A DNA stretch of 53,971 nt from Spirochaetales bacterium (GTDB lineage: Bacteria; Spirochaetota; Spirochaetia; DSM-27196; Salinispiraceae): NCBI GenBank assembly GCA_009991955.1, contig JAACWS010000054.1, positions 1 to 53,971 of the forward strand. Direction: 5' to 3'. Of this stretch, positions 8,410 to 16,055 are shown piece after piece (within the stretch, counting starts at the first letter, position 1; the number at the start of each line of letters is the position of its first letter). The position numbers and the translations under genes were made by a program. The notes beneath the pieces are model-generated. The model was not told the origin of the DNA. It made no database searches and saw nothing but the letters and a program-made list of their open reading frames with translations.

Positions 8410-9073
8410 TCCCCTCAAGGTTCCTCCCATTGTCCTCGGTTCGGGCCCCCTTGAAGAGAACCTCCAGGACCAGGGGGTCCATATTTCTATCGACCAGGGC
8501 AACTGGGTCAACTTTACCGACCCACGGGTTAAGGTAGACCTAACCTTAGGATACAGCGAGGCGGGGGTACTCCTTTACTACCAGGTCCAGGAGCCAGAAA
8601 TTAGAGCCCTCGTCGACCAAGACCAGGGTCCGGTCTACCAAGATAGCTGTGTGGAGTGGTTCGTAACTCCCCCGGGGCCCGAAACTTTAACGGGACAGGA
8701 ACCCGATTATCTGAATTTCGAGTGGAATAGCAAGGGATTCCTACTCCACTACCGGGGGCCCGACCGCCGTCGACGAACCCCCGCAGCTCCCCAGGTACTG
8801 GCTAAGGTTCTGCGGAAGTCGAAAGTTGCGAGCCACCGGTCGATCGATCAATCCGGCGACCAATCCGCCTACCCCAAGCAATGGTCGCTCTTGGCCCAGG
8901 TTCCCTTTGAGGTTCTCGGAGTTACTGACCCCAAGGCCGGTTTGTGGCGGGCAAATTTCTATAAGTGCGGTGATCTTCTTGCTCGTCCTCATTACTACTC
9001 ATGGCAGAAAATGGACACGCCGGAGCCAGACTTTCATCGGCCAGAATTTTTTGGATTTCTTGAATTTCTCTAG
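8390..9073 (+). CDS. CBM9-like (DOMON-type) carbohydrate-binding protein
   Basis: A 227-residue protein whose whole length matches the carbohydrate-binding family 9-like pattern. It has an internal CVEWFV strand, a YLNFEWNSKG segment and the characteristic end ANFYKCGD...HYYSWQ...FHRPEFFGFLEF. No signal peptide is visible, so it may act in the cytoplasm, as many stand-alone family members appear to. The start ATG 8390 lies inside the SIS gene, which ends at 8409, and is preceded by AAAGG. It is the last gene of the amino-sugar operon before a terminator. Ligand is unknown; binding of a glycan or sugar derivative is inferred from family and context. Confidence 0.8.
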   Translation: MNSSEANPLKVPPIVLGSGPLEENLQDQGVHISIDQGNWVNFTDPRVKVDLTLGYSEAGVLLYYQVQEPEIRALVDQDQGPVYQDSCVEWFVTPPGPETLTGQEPDYLNFEWNSKGFLLHYRGPDRRRRTPAAPQVLAKVLRKSKVASHRSIDQSGDQSAYPKQWSLLAQVPFEVLGVTDPKAGLWRANFYKCGDLLARPHYYSWQKMDTPEPDFHRPEFFGFLEFL

Positions 9074-9089
9074 AAAAGGCATTATTATG

Positions 9090-9101
9090 AAGGGGCCCCT
9101 T
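9090..9101. repeat. Perfect 12-bp palindrome between operon end and terminator
   Basis: AAGGGGCCCCTT lies just after the CBM9-like gene and before the hairpin terminator. It could be an RNA stem or a binding site; nothing more can be said. Confidence 0.4.
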
Positions 9102-9139
9102 TGAGTAGCTAGAAGGTTGAAGGATTTCTTCTGTGTAAG

Positions 9140-9169
9140 GCCCGTGGTTTGAAACTACGGGCTTTTTTT
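9140..9169 (+). terminator. Rho-independent terminator of the PPi-PFK operon
   Basis: The stem pairs GCCCGT with ACGGGC, extended by weaker pairs, and is followed by seven T residues. It separates the operon from the nucleotidyltransferase gene. Confidence 0.85.
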
Positions 9170-9200
9170 CAGCTTCTTGGGGTGACATCGGAGGTAATTT

Positions 9201-10115
9201 ATGAAACCAACACTCCTTGTCCTTGCGGCGGGCATGGGTAGTCGCTACGGCGGTATTAAACAAATCGAACCGGTCGGTCCATCCCAAGAAATCATTTTGG
9301 AATACTCAATTTACGATGCCCTTCGGGCAGGCTTTGACCGAGTCGTATGTGTTATTCGACGGGACATCGAAAAAGATTTTGTCGAACACGTTGTTTCGCG
9401 CTTTTCAAAGAATATTAAGGTTGATTGGGTGTTTCAGGACCTTTCAGATATTCCTGGGGGATTTTCTGTGCCCGCCGACCGTAAGAAGCCCTGGGGAACG
9501 GCCCACGCAATTCGCAGTGCCAAGGCTGCTATAACCGGTCCGTTCTGCGTTATTAACGCCGATGACTTCTACGGCGCAGACGCCTTTGTCACCGCCGGGC
9601 GTTTCTTGGCCGATCTTCCCCTGGACAGCCAAAAAATGTGCATGGTTGGTTACCGGTTAGACAATACGGTCAGCGAGCACGGCTCGGTGGCTCGGGGACT
9701 TTGTCAGGTTGATTCGAATAATTTGTTAACCGAGGTTGTGGAGCATACCAAGATTGAAAAGACTCCCCAGGGAATTCTTACCTACCTCTCCGACGGGTCA
9801 ACAAGATCTCTCACGGGGAGCGAAACGGTCAGCATGAATCTTTTTGGATTTTCTCCTCGAATTTTCGAGGCCATCGAGACCCAATTTGCGGAGTTCCTGC
9901 AAAATCAGATTTCAAATCCAACCGCCGAATTCTACATTCCTACGGTAGTAAATACCCTCATCCACCAAGAAGCCGATGCATCGCTCGAGGTACTGCAAAC
10001 CACCGCCCAGTGGTTTGGCATAACCTACCGGGATGACCGACCTCGGGTAGTGCAGAGTATTCAGGACCTCGTGGCCAATGGTCTGTACCCGGCCAACCTG
10101 TGGAGCACACAGTAG
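9201..10115 (+). CDS. Sugar-phosphate nucleotidyltransferase family protein
   Basis: A 304-residue GT-A-fold NTP-transferase. The nucleotide-binding signature is at residues 6-20 (VLAAGMGSRYGGIKQ), and the metal-binding region is FCVINADDFYG near residue 120. This type makes NDP-sugars from sugar 1-phosphates and often accompanies N-acetylhexosamine kinases. No kinase is nearby here, so the substrate is unknown. GGAGG is correctly spaced before ATG 9201. It follows a terminator and so is probably a separate transcript from the amino-sugar operon, though its position suggests a related role in handling GlcNAc-type sugars. Confidence 0.85.
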   Translation: MKPTLLVLAAGMGSRYGGIKQIEPVGPSQEIILEYSIYDALRAGFDRVVCVIRRDIEKDFVEHVVSRFSKNIKVDWVFQDLSDIPGGFSVPADRKKPWGTAHAIRSAKAAITGPFCVINADDFYGADAFVTAGRFLADLPLDSQKMCMVGYRLDNTVSEHGSVARGLCQVDSNNLLTEVVEHTKIEKTPQGILTYLSDGSTRSLTGSETVSMNLFGFSPRIFEAIETQFAEFLQNQISNPTAEFYIPTVVNTLIHQEADASLEVLQTTAQWFGITYRDDRPRVVQSIQDLVANGLYPANLWSTQ

Positions 10116-10118
10116 GAC

Positions 10119-10147
10119 TTGCCAAAGGGAATTTCCCCCGCTATCTT
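10119..10147 (+). promoter_or_regulatory. Promoter of the SlyD-like gene, predicted leaderless
   Basis: TTGCCA (10119-10124), a 17-bp spacer and TATCTT (10142-10147) stand 7 nt before ATG 10155, with no ribosome site. This favours ATG 10155 over the in-frame TTG at 10119, which lies inside the promoter. Confidence 0.6.
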
Positions 10148-10154
10148 TATATCT

Positions 10155-10637
10155 ATGACAGTAACAGACAACACTCAAGTGACCATTCACTATACGTTTT
10201 CTACCTCCGACGGGCGGGCCCTTGGTTCGAGCGATCAAAGTGGCCCCTTCGCCTTTGTCCCCGGCCGGGGCGACGCAGTCCCCGGTCTGGAAAGCCGTAT
10301 TTTAGGCGCAAAAAAAGGCGAAAGCTTCCGTTTTGAAATTCCCGCCGCCGAAGCCTACGGGGAATGGGATGAAGACAAGGAATTCCAGTTCCCACCCTCA
10401 GCTCTCGAGGGCCTGGGTGATATCGAGGTAGGAATGCGGGTTTCTACTACCATGGAAGGCCGTTCGGTCGACCTGGTAATTACGGAAATTACCCCCGAGC
10501 AAATTGTTTTAGACGCCAATCATCCCCTGGCCGGCCACGATATCGTATTTGAAGGTTTGGTTGCGGAGATTGAAGAAGCCCCCGAAATGGCCGCAGGCTG
10601 CGGTTGTGGGCACTCGTGTGGGTGTGGCGGGCACTAG
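10155..10637 (+). CDS. slyD: FKBP-type peptidyl-prolyl isomerase, SlyD-like
   Basis: A 160-residue cytoplasmic PPIase and chaperone of the SlyD group. An FKBP half (VTIHYTFSTSDGRALGSS) is followed by the insert-in-flap chaperone domain (~70-130), and the protein ends with a short Cys/His-rich tail (CGCGHSCGCGGH) like the metal-binding tail of SlyD, suggesting Ni or Zn binding. The tail is shorter than in E. coli SlyD. It starts 39 bp after the nucleotidyltransferase stop but has its own promoter. SlyD proteins assist folding and nickel delivery; which applies here cannot be told. Confidence 0.9.
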   Translation: MTVTDNTQVTIHYTFSTSDGRALGSSDQSGPFAFVPGRGDAVPGLESRILGAKKGESFRFEIPAAEAYGEWDEDKEFQFPPSALEGLGDIEVGMRVSTTMEGRSVDLVITEITPEQIVLDANHPLAGHDIVFEGLVAEIEEAPEMAAGCGCGHSCGCGGH

Positions 10638-10650
10638 GACCTCGCCTTTG

Positions 10651-10681
10651 TATTGACAATAGCAATACTCTCTACTATACT
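10651..10681 (+). promoter_or_regulatory. Consensus promoter of the toxin-antitoxin pair, predicted leaderless
   Basis: TTGACA (10653-10658), exactly 17 bp, and TATACT (10676-10681) give a near-perfect sigma70 promoter. It ends 5 nt before ATG 10687, so the first gene has essentially no leader. TATTG-A-CAATA (10651-10661) is a palindrome over the -35 and could be the autoregulatory operator. Confidence 0.8.
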
Positions 10682-10686
10682 TATAT

Positions 10687-10947
10687 ATGCAGATAAGTTG
10701 GAGTCAGGAAAAAGACGAACTCTTATCGGAGATTCGTGGGGTTAGTTTTACCCTGGTCAAAACCGAAATTGAGGCGGGCCGATTCGTTGGTCCCGAACTC
10801 AATCCCTCCAGGCCCGGTCAATATCGAATTATCGTAAGGTTAAACGCCTACCCTCACGTGGTCCCATTAGTTATTGATCAGTCTGGCGATTGGTTCTTAA
10901 AAACGATAATACCTAGCCGTAAGGCAAAGAAGGCAGGTTTGATATGA
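10687..10947 (+). CDS. BrnT-like toxin of a type II toxin-antitoxin pair
   Basis: An 86-residue basic protein, ISWSQEKDELL...GVSF...VIDQSGDWFLKTIIPSRKAKK. This matches the layout of small BrnT-related toxins annotated next to CopG-type antitoxins: N-terminal strand and helix, central strands, then a KTIIPSRKA-type end. BrnT proteins are RelE-fold ribonucleases that stop growth when free. It overlaps the following antitoxin gene by 4 bp, so the toxin comes first, as in brnTA. There is no ribosome site, and the promoter predicts a leaderless message. The toxin activity is inferred from size, motif and partner gene. Confidence 0.78.
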   Translation: MQISWSQEKDELLSEIRGVSFTLVKTEIEAGRFVGPELNPSRPGQYRIIVRLNAYPHVVPLVIDQSGDWFLKTIIPSRKAKKAGLI

Positions 10948-11267
10948 GTAGGGCTGACGAACTAAGAAATTCTAAACTTGATCCTGAAGAACAGTGGTAC
11001 GAAGATAATTTCGACGACTTTGATGCGACATCCTCCGAAGTTCGGGAGTCATTAGTCAGGGCTGCTCAATTGCCACCAAAAATAATTTCGACAAAAAAGC
11101 AGATGGTGTCGATTCGACTTGACCCTACAGATCTTCAAGTCTTAAAAGAAAAAGCGGAACGGGCAGGACTTCCCTATCAGACCATGGTCGCCGCCTTGTT
11201 GCACCAATACGCCCTTGGCGATTTAGTGAACATCGAAGAAGCACGCAAAATTCTTAGGGTTTCCTAG
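10944..11267 (+). CDS. CopG/ribbon-helix-helix antitoxin
   Basis: A 107-residue protein with an acidic N-terminal half (EEQWYEDNFDDFDATSSE), expected to wrap and neutralise a basic toxin, and a C-terminal ribbon-helix-helix DNA-binding domain (QMVSIRLDPTDLQVLKEKA...YQTMVAALLHQY) typical of CopG/BrnA antitoxins. Its ATG overlaps the toxin stop (ATGA). It would neutralise the upstream toxin and repress the shared promoter. A bidirectional terminator follows. The domain assignment is good and the pairing rests on gene order. Confidence 0.82.
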   Translation: MSRADELRNSKLDPEEQWYEDNFDDFDATSSEVRESLVRAAQLPPKIISTKKQMVSIRLDPTDLQVLKEKAERAGLPYQTMVAALLHQYALGDLVNIEEARKILRVS

Positions 11268-11304
11268 GCACCTAAGAACCAATAGCGAGGGCCAAAGAAG
11301 CTAC

Positions 11305-11341
11305 AAAAAAGCCCCACGAGGTTACTCGGGGGCTTTTTTTT
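11305..11341. terminator. Bidirectional Rho-independent terminator
   Basis: Stem GCCCC/GGGGC continued by CGAG/CTCG after a one-base bulge, loop GTTA, with six A residues on the left and eight T residues on the right. It ends the toxin-antitoxin transcript rightwards and glycogen phosphorylase leftwards. Confidence 0.9.
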
Positions 11342-11356
11342 GCATTTCCGTTACCT

Positions 11357-13864
11357 TTATACCTTCGATGCGGCCTGCAGTAAGGTCTCTTCCCCCTCAT
11401 CGTTCTGGGACACCGGACAGGCAGTTACATTCCATATATCTTTGGCGTATTCGGCAATGGTCCGGTCGGAGCTGAACTTCCCGCAGGTGGCTACGTTGGT
11501 GATTGCCTTTTGTAGCCACAGCTTCTGGTTCTTGTACTCTTTTCCAATTTGACTTTGGGCAGCTGCGTAGCTGGCCAGGTCTGCGAGGTGCATGTAGTTG
11601 TCGCCCCCTTCGAAGAGAACATAACGAATGGGTTCGAAAATATTGGGTTCCCCGAAGTTAAAGTGCCCGCTGAACAAGAGATCTAGGGCTTCTTTAATTT
11701 CCTGGTTTTCTAGGTAGTACTTGTAGGGGTCGTAGGTTGATTTGAGGGCTGCAACCTCGTCGGCGGTAAGACCGAAGATATAGCAGTTTTCCTTACCGAC
11801 CTCTTCTAATATTTCTATATTCGCCCCGTCTAGGGTACCTAAGGTAAGAGCACCGTTGGCCATAAACTTCATATTTCCCGTGCCCGAGGCTTCGGTACCT
11901 GCGGTGGAGATTTGCTCGCTTACGTCGGCAGCGGGAATAATCTTTTCGGCCAGACTCACTCTATAGTTTGGCAGAAAGTATACCTGCAACAGGGAATTTA
12001 CGTCGGAATCGCTGTTGACCACCCGGCTAATGTTGTTAATCAACTTGATAATCAACTTGGCCATGGCGTACCCCGGGGCTGCCTTTCCACCAAAAATAAA
12101 GGTACGAGGAACAATATCGTCTGTTTTTCCTGCCTTTATTTTGTTGTAGAGCATAATGATATGCAGGGCGTTGAGCAGTTGGCGTTTGTACTCGTGGATC
12201 CGTTTAATTTGTACGTCAAAGAGATGGGTTGGGTCCAAGACGATGGCGTTTTCCCGTTTTACCTGGGCTGCCAGAGCTTCTTTGGCTTCGGTTTTTACCT
12301 TCGCAAATTTCTTCTGGAAGGTAGCGTCCTTGGCAAGGGGAAGGAGTTTTTTCAACTGGCTCAGGTCAGTTATCCAGCCATCGCCCACCTGATCACTAAT
12401 GAGCTTGGCCAAAGGTGGATTGGCCTTGAGAAGAAATCGCCTTTGGGTAATCCCATTGGTCTTATTGTTGAACCGCTTGGGAAAAAGCTGGGCAAAGTCC
12501 GGTACCAGGCGACTTTTCAGGAGTTCGGTGTGCAGGGCCGCAACCCCGTTGGTGCTATGACTTCCAACGATTGCCAAGTAGGCCATGCGAATTTGTTTTG
12601 GGTTTCCCTCCTCGATAATGCTCATGTCCGCAAGCTTCTTGTAGTTTCCGGGGAACTTGATTGCAACTTGACTCAGGAATCGGTGGTTGATTTCGTATAT
12701 GATTTGCAGATGCCGGGGGAGGAATTTTTCGAACATTGGCACGGGCCACTTTTCCAAAGCCTCGGGCATGAGGGTGTGGTTTGTGTAGGCCAAAGTCTTA
12801 ACTGTAATGTCCCAGGCTGCGTCCCAGGTGATTCCCTCCTGGTCGACGAGAATGCGCATGAGTTCGGCGACCGCAACCGATGGGTGGGTGTCGTTGAGCT
12901 GGACTGCGGCCATATTTGACAGTTCTTTCCATTTCTTTCCCGACTTCTTGAACCGGCGGATAATATCCGATAAAGAACAGGCAACGAAAAAGTACTGTTG
13001 CTTGAGGCGCAGTTCTTTTCCCAAATACAGCTTATCGTTGGGGTAGAGAACCTTGGTCAGGTTTTCGGCTTGAACTTTGTCGGACACTGCTTCTACGTAA
13101 TCACCTTCGTTAAATTCAAAGAAGCTAAATTCCTCGTTTGCCCGAGCGCTCCATAGGCGCAGGGTGTTTACGGTCTTGCCACCGTATCCGACGATAGGGT
13201 TGTCGAAGGCCACCCCGACCACCTGATCGGTATCGACCCATCGATAGGTAGTGTTTCCTTCTCCATCTTGAGTTGGAAGTACCCGTCCTCCGAAGTGGAC
13301 CGTGACTTGGACCTCGGATCGCTCGATTTCCCAGGGATTTCCCCGGCGCAACCAGTCGTCGGGATGCTCTACCTGGTAGCCATTTTCGATGACTTGACGA
13401 AAAATTCCGTAGTCATACCGTAGTCCGTAGCCAAAGGCGGGTAGATCCAGGGTCGCTAGGGAGTCGAGGAAACAGGCCGCTAGACGTCCTAAACCTCCGT
13501 TGCCCAATCCGGCGTCGGTTTCTTGTTCCCGAATATCTTCGAAGTTGTAGCCTAGTTCTTCCATGGCCTGGCGGACTGCTCCTTCAATTCCGGTATTGAT
13601 AACGTTATTGCCCATCGAGCGGCCCATGAGGAACTCTAGGGAGAGGTAATAGACCCGCTTGACCCCTTCGTTATGGTGGGTTCGTTGGGTCTGGAGCCAT
13701 TGGTTGATGAGGCGGTCCTTCACCGCTGCAGCCAGGGCGTTATAACGATCCTGTTCGCTGGCCGAGTAGCTGTCGACCCCTTGGGTGTACTTAAGGTGTT
13801 CTGCGAAATCCCACTTTACTGCGTCTTTGGTGCTGGCACTGCGAATATTCTTGGGGGTGGCCAT
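11357..13864 (-). CDS. glgP: Glycogen/maltodextrin phosphorylase
   Basis: An 835-residue GT35 phosphorylase that releases glucose 1-phosphate from alpha-1,4-glucans. The PLP-binding motif EASGTGNMKF carries the Schiff-base Lys at about residue 666, followed by the diagnostic NGALTLGTLDGANIEI. N-terminal YYLSLEFLMGR and GNGGLGRLAACFLDSLA are also intact, and full length matches bacterial GlgP/MalP. AAAGGAGG precedes ATG 13864, so translation is conventional. Single transcript ending in the bidirectional terminator. It should supply the same pathway as MalQ and the GH31 glucosidase elsewhere in the window. Confidence 0.97.
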   Translation of the reverse strand: MATPKNIRSASTKDAVKWDFAEHLKYTQGVDSYSASEQDRYNALAAAVKDRLINQWLQTQRTHHNEGVKRVYYLSLEFLMGRSMGNNVINTGIEGAVRQAMEELGYNFEDIREQETDAGLGNGGLGRLAACFLDSLATLDLPAFGYGLRYDYGIFRQVIENGYQVEHPDDWLRRGNPWEIERSEVQVTVHFGGRVLPTQDGEGNTTYRWVDTDQVVGVAFDNPIVGYGGKTVNTLRLWSARANEEFSFFEFNEGDYVEAVSDKVQAENLTKVLYPNDKLYLGKELRLKQQYFFVACSLSDIIRRFKKSGKKWKELSNMAAVQLNDTHPSVAVAELMRILVDQEGITWDAAWDITVKTLAYTNHTLMPEALEKWPVPMFEKFLPRHLQIIYEINHRFLSQVAIKFPGNYKKLADMSIIEEGNPKQIRMAYLAIVGSHSTNGVAALHTELLKSRLVPDFAQLFPKRFNNKTNGITQRRFLLKANPPLAKLISDQVGDGWITDLSQLKKLLPLAKDATFQKKFAKVKTEAKEALAAQVKRENAIVLDPTHLFDVQIKRIHEYKRQLLNALHIIMLYNKIKAGKTDDIVPRTFIFGGKAAPGYAMAKLIIKLINNISRVVNSDSDVNSLLQVYFLPNYRVSLAEKIIPAADVSEQISTAGTEASGTGNMKFMANGALTLGTLDGANIEILEEVGKENCYIFGLTADEVAALKSTYDPYKYYLENQEIKEALDLLFSGHFNFGEPNIFEPIRYVLFEGGDNYMHLADLASYAAAQSQIGKEYKNQKLWLQKAITNVATCGKFSSDRTIAEYAKDIWNVTACPVSQNDEGEETLLQAASKV

Positions 13865-14093
13865 TGGGCCTCCTTTTTTGTCCGAACCTGGGGCTCGGCT
13901 ACTTAAATAGATAGGGAACCTGTAAAAATCTTGATTCTATTCGTTCCCCAACGTGGCCAGAAAAATCGATTCAACAGGTTTCCAATAACCTAATTCTATG
14001 GAACCGGTCTGGGACTGTCAATAAAGACTTGGGTTCTAGGAAAAACCGAAAAAACTCTGAAAAAAACCAAAATACTAGGCGATACTTGGAAGT

Positions 14094-15128
14094 ATGGATG
14101 TGAAAAAAGGTGCACCAATCCGCGGGCCCTTGGGGATTACCCTTAATCTCGAAGGGGTCGAGTACTTTCGGAATAACTTGGTTGACGTTGAGAAAACAAG
14201 AATTGTGTATCCTTCCGTTGAGGCAAGACCCCTCCAATCTCTGGCAATTCGGGGCTACCTCGAGGCTTTGGACTACAAGGTGGGTGACATTTCTCGCGAA
14301 AGGGGAAACCTCATAGATCTTACCAAACTCATGGCCTATGGAATGCTGTATCGACAATTCGAGGCCCGAGTATGGGACCTACTTTTGGGATCGGACTTGG
14401 TACACCGGTGGAATTCTGAGTATCCAAAATTCGCTATTTTGGCAGGAGAACATTCCCGATCCGTGGACCTGCGAAATTTTGTCAAAATTCATAAAGAAAA
14501 AATCCGAAAAGTAAAACAAGACTTAATTACCCTTAGTATTGCAGAAATTGACAACGATTCTCGGCTTCAAGAGAGTGAGCGGCGCAAAAGGCGGTACATG
14601 GCCCTAAAATTTCTCAACGTTACCGACGCTTTTGCGTGGCTTATTTTGGCTACCTTTTCTGAGCACCCCGACTCAGGAGTGCTATTGAGCGAAATTTTCC
14701 GAAGTCTTGTAAGTTTTTTACAGAAATCTGAAGTTGCCGAGAATCTATCGTTGCTTTTGGTGGAGTTAGTTGTCGTCGAAAGTGGTGTTTCTTCCTTTGA
14801 CACAGATGTACCGGGGCACGTACCGGTCGGAATACGGATGGAATTTTCTCACCGTACCCGAGAAATGGGCGAACGAACCCAGCTCTGGGTCTATCTTCAA
14901 TCCGAAGGAAATACCGAAGATCTCGAGGACATGAAGGATCTGCCCCGACTCGATGGGCTTCTTGACAGTCCAGAGTACAAGGGAATAACAAATCGGGAAA
15001 TCCTTGGATACTACTACTCCTATTTGAAGAAGGCCTGCAGGACTTCAAACATTCTTTTGGACACCGGGGTTTCGCCCGATTTTACTTCACCGAATCTGGG
15101 CATGTACCTGAGTCTTATTTTCCAATAG
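14094..15128 (+). CDS. Hypothetical protein, 344 residues
   Basis: A soluble protein without signal peptide or membrane segment. Residues ~115-170 are rich in Lys, Arg, Glu and Ile and look like a long helix or coiled coil. A Leu/Val-rich helix follows at ~195-230. The N-terminal ~75 residues look globular. I recognise no family. GATACT ends 7 nt before ATG 14094, while GGAAG in the gap could act as a weak ribosome site, so the mode of initiation is unclear. It is convergent with the partner-switching operon, 39 bp from its last gene, and lies between glgP and that operon. A link to stress signalling is only positional. Confidence 0.7.
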   Translation: MDVKKGAPIRGPLGITLNLEGVEYFRNNLVDVEKTRIVYPSVEARPLQSLAIRGYLEALDYKVGDISRERGNLIDLTKLMAYGMLYRQFEARVWDLLLGSDLVHRWNSEYPKFAILAGEHSRSVDLRNFVKIHKEKIRKVKQDLITLSIAEIDNDSRLQESERRKRRYMALKFLNVTDAFAWLILATFSEHPDSGVLLSEIFRSLVSFLQKSEVAENLSLLLVELVVVESGVSSFDTDVPGHVPVGIRMEFSHRTREMGERTQLWVYLQSEGNTEDLEDMKDLPRLDGLLDSPEYKGITNREILGYYYSYLKKACRTSNILLDTGVSPDFTSPNLGMYLSLIFQ

Positions 15129-15167
15129 AAAGGCGTCCACAAGAAAGTATGTTGCAATAAATGTGCC

Positions 15168-15707
15168 TTACGAGGGTTCAAGGTGGCTGTTGGATTTTTT
15201 AGGAAAGACTTTCGAAACCGCAATTCCGTTGCGGGCTTGGTTAAAGACAATCTGATTCCAATATTCCACTGCGGCGAAGAGAGCGTTTCCCCCATCGTGT
15301 TCATCGGACCGAGGGGTTCGAAAACTTACATAGTTGTCGAGGGTTTCAAAGTCCCGAGCCTGGAGGCACTCGATTCTTCGACGATTGAACTCATTCCAGG
15401 CTTCCAAATCGGTAAATCCATCGCCCTCATCTTCCACAATGAGCCGAGCTTCCTCGGTCGAAAACTCATACCACACGTGAACCCATCGGCTCGGGTCGTT
15501 CCGGTTCCCGTGTTTTACGGCATTTTTTAAGAGCTCGGAAATCTGTTGTTCTAGGAGGTTTATTTCTTGGATTTCTGGGGGAGCTTTTTGGACGATTACC
15601 AGGGCGAAGTACCTGATTTGCCGCTGATCCGAAGGAAATTTCTTGTAGAACATGTTCGATTTGTCGAAAAGAGGATTTGATTCGTCCTGGGCAAAAATTT
15701 TATCCAT
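15168..15707 (-). CDS. HATPase_c anti-sigma-type serine kinase (RsbW/SpoIIAB-like)
   Basis: A 179-residue single-domain GHKL ATPase. The N-box is ELLKNAVKHGN (Asn62), the G1 box is DEGDGF at 93-98, and the glycine loop is GG at 139-140 before NALFAAVEYW. No His-kinase dimerisation domain is present, so it resembles partner-switch kinases that bind a sigma factor or phosphorylate a STAS protein on Ser. It overlaps the STAS gene by 8 bp and lies downstream of an RsbU-like phosphatase, which gives a complete kinase-antagonist-phosphatase module. Its final target (a sigma factor or another protein) is not encoded next to it. Confidence 0.87.
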   Translation of the reverse strand: MDKIFAQDESNPLFDKSNMFYKKFPSDQRQIRYFALVIVQKAPPEIQEINLLEQQISELLKNAVKHGNRNDPSRWVHVWYEFSTEEARLIVEDEGDGFTDLEAWNEFNRRRIECLQARDFETLDNYVSFRTPRSDEHDGGNALFAAVEYWNQIVFNQARNGIAVSKVFPKKSNSHLEPS

Positions 15708-16050
15708 TGATAGGGCCCTGGAGCTGTTCGATAGCTTCTTCTTCGGTCCGAAGGATGGGAAAGTAATCGTCGAGTTTGGTGAGTTCTATAACTTTTTTGA
15801 CCGAGCCGTGGATGTTGGTAAAATATACTCGAATTTCCCGCTTTTTCGTTTCTTTAAAAATACTCAAAAGCGCCCCAATTCCCGAGCTGTCGAGGTAGGT
15901 AACTTCTTGAAAGTTCAAGATAATGTTCTTGTGGGCCGATTCAAATATTTTGTTAAAATAGAGCTTGAGTTTATTCGCGTGGAAAAGGTCGATCTCTTCT
16001 TGGAGTTCTACTAAGAGGACACCATTTTTTGTTTTTAACGTTACTTCCAA
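15700..16050 (-). CDS. STAS-domain anti-sigma factor antagonist
   Basis: A 116-residue stand-alone STAS protein (SpoIIAA/RsbV type) with the phosphorylation motif YLDSSGIG at residues 52-59. Its serine pair is the expected target of the adjacent HATPase kinase, and the PP2C phosphatase encoded upstream would reverse this. The start lies 5 bp after the phosphatase stop, and the end overlaps the kinase gene by 8 bp, so expression of all three is coupled. Confidence 0.92.
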   Translation of the reverse strand: MEVTLKTKNGVLLVELQEEIDLFHANKLKLYFNKIFESAHKNIILNFQEVTYLDSSGIGALLSIFKETKKREIRVYFTNIHGSVKKVIELTKLDDYFPILRTEEEAIEQLQGPING

Positions 16051-16055
16051 CGAGC

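Noticed and set aside
11912..12919. 335-codon plus-strand frame opposite glgP
   Set aside because: It is antisense to a complete, motif-verified phosphorylase, and its composition is that of a reverse-complement shadow.
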